Source: an uncultured Methanobrevibacter sp. (GTDB lineage: Archaea; Methanobacteriota; Methanobacteria; Methanobacteriales; Methanobacteriaceae). Taken from it: a DNA stretch of 5,202 bases. Positions 5,176-5,202 of this stretch are shown here, in pieces. The DNA lies in the NCBI GenBank assembly GCA_905235495.1, contig CAJOMK010000094.1, forward strand, positions 1 through 5,202, read 5' to 3'. Positions within the stretch are counted from its first letter, which is position 1. Each line of letters begins with the position of its first letter. The notes beneath the pieces are model-generated. The model had not been told where the DNA came from. It saw only the letters and a list, made by a program, of their open reading frames with translations, and searched no databases. Made by a program: the position numbers and the translations under genes.

Positions 5176-5202
5176 TCTTTTTATTCTAAATTCATTTTCT
5201 TT
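5164..5202 (+). terminator. Hairpin terminator enclosing the stop codon of the last gene
   Basis: TTTAGAATAA at 5166-5175 and its exact reverse complement TTATTCTAAA at 5181-5190 flank a 5-base loop (TCTTT). In RNA the stem can be lengthened by a G-U pair (5165/5191) and an A-U pair (5164/5192). The TAA stop codon is the last three bases of the left arm. T-rich sequence follows to the window edge, so the U-tract may continue beyond it. Confidence 0.7.

Overview
The window is strongly AT-rich. It carries four complete protein genes, all on the + strand, with T-rich, G-poor gaps between them. The protein families (L10e-type ribosomal protein uL16, archaeal PEP synthase, and MfnA of methanofuran biosynthesis), the GGAGG/GGTGA-type ribosome binding sites and the TATA-like promoter elements indicate a methanogenic euryarchaeon. 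Base composition and protein style fit the Methanobacteriales best, most likely Methanobrevibacter or a close relative; the genus is inferred from the sequence only.

Layout: positions 1-370 hold no recognisable gene but contain short repeats, a cluster of three perfect inverted repeats and the putative rpl10e promoter and leader. At 371-853 is rpl10e (50S protein L10e/uL16). At 1024-3300 is ppsA (phosphoenolpyruvate synthase) with all three expected domains and their catalytic residues. At 3491-4657 is mfnA (PLP-dependent L-tyrosine/L-aspartate decarboxylase). At 4804-5175 is a small unrecognised protein with an N-terminal membrane segment, a Gly/Ser linker and a polar C-terminal domain.

The gaps are 146-190 bases long. 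Each gene has its own plausible ribosome binding site and is followed by a perfect inverted repeat plus T-tracts, so the four genes are probably separate transcription units rather than one operon. Functionally, PpsA feeds PEP from pyruvate into gluconeogenesis and into the aromatic pathway. MfnA draws on the tyrosine end of that pathway to make tyramine for methanofuran, or makes beta-alanine for coenzyme A. L10e is translation housekeeping, and the last protein probably sits at the cell surface.

No novel multi-gene system is visible. The observations most worth a second look are non-coding: a 10-bp inverted repeat with an overlapping 30-bp-phased direct repeat in the rpl10e leader, a dyad upstream of ppsA, and hairpins at every gene 3' end, three of which overlap the coding sequence or stop codon.
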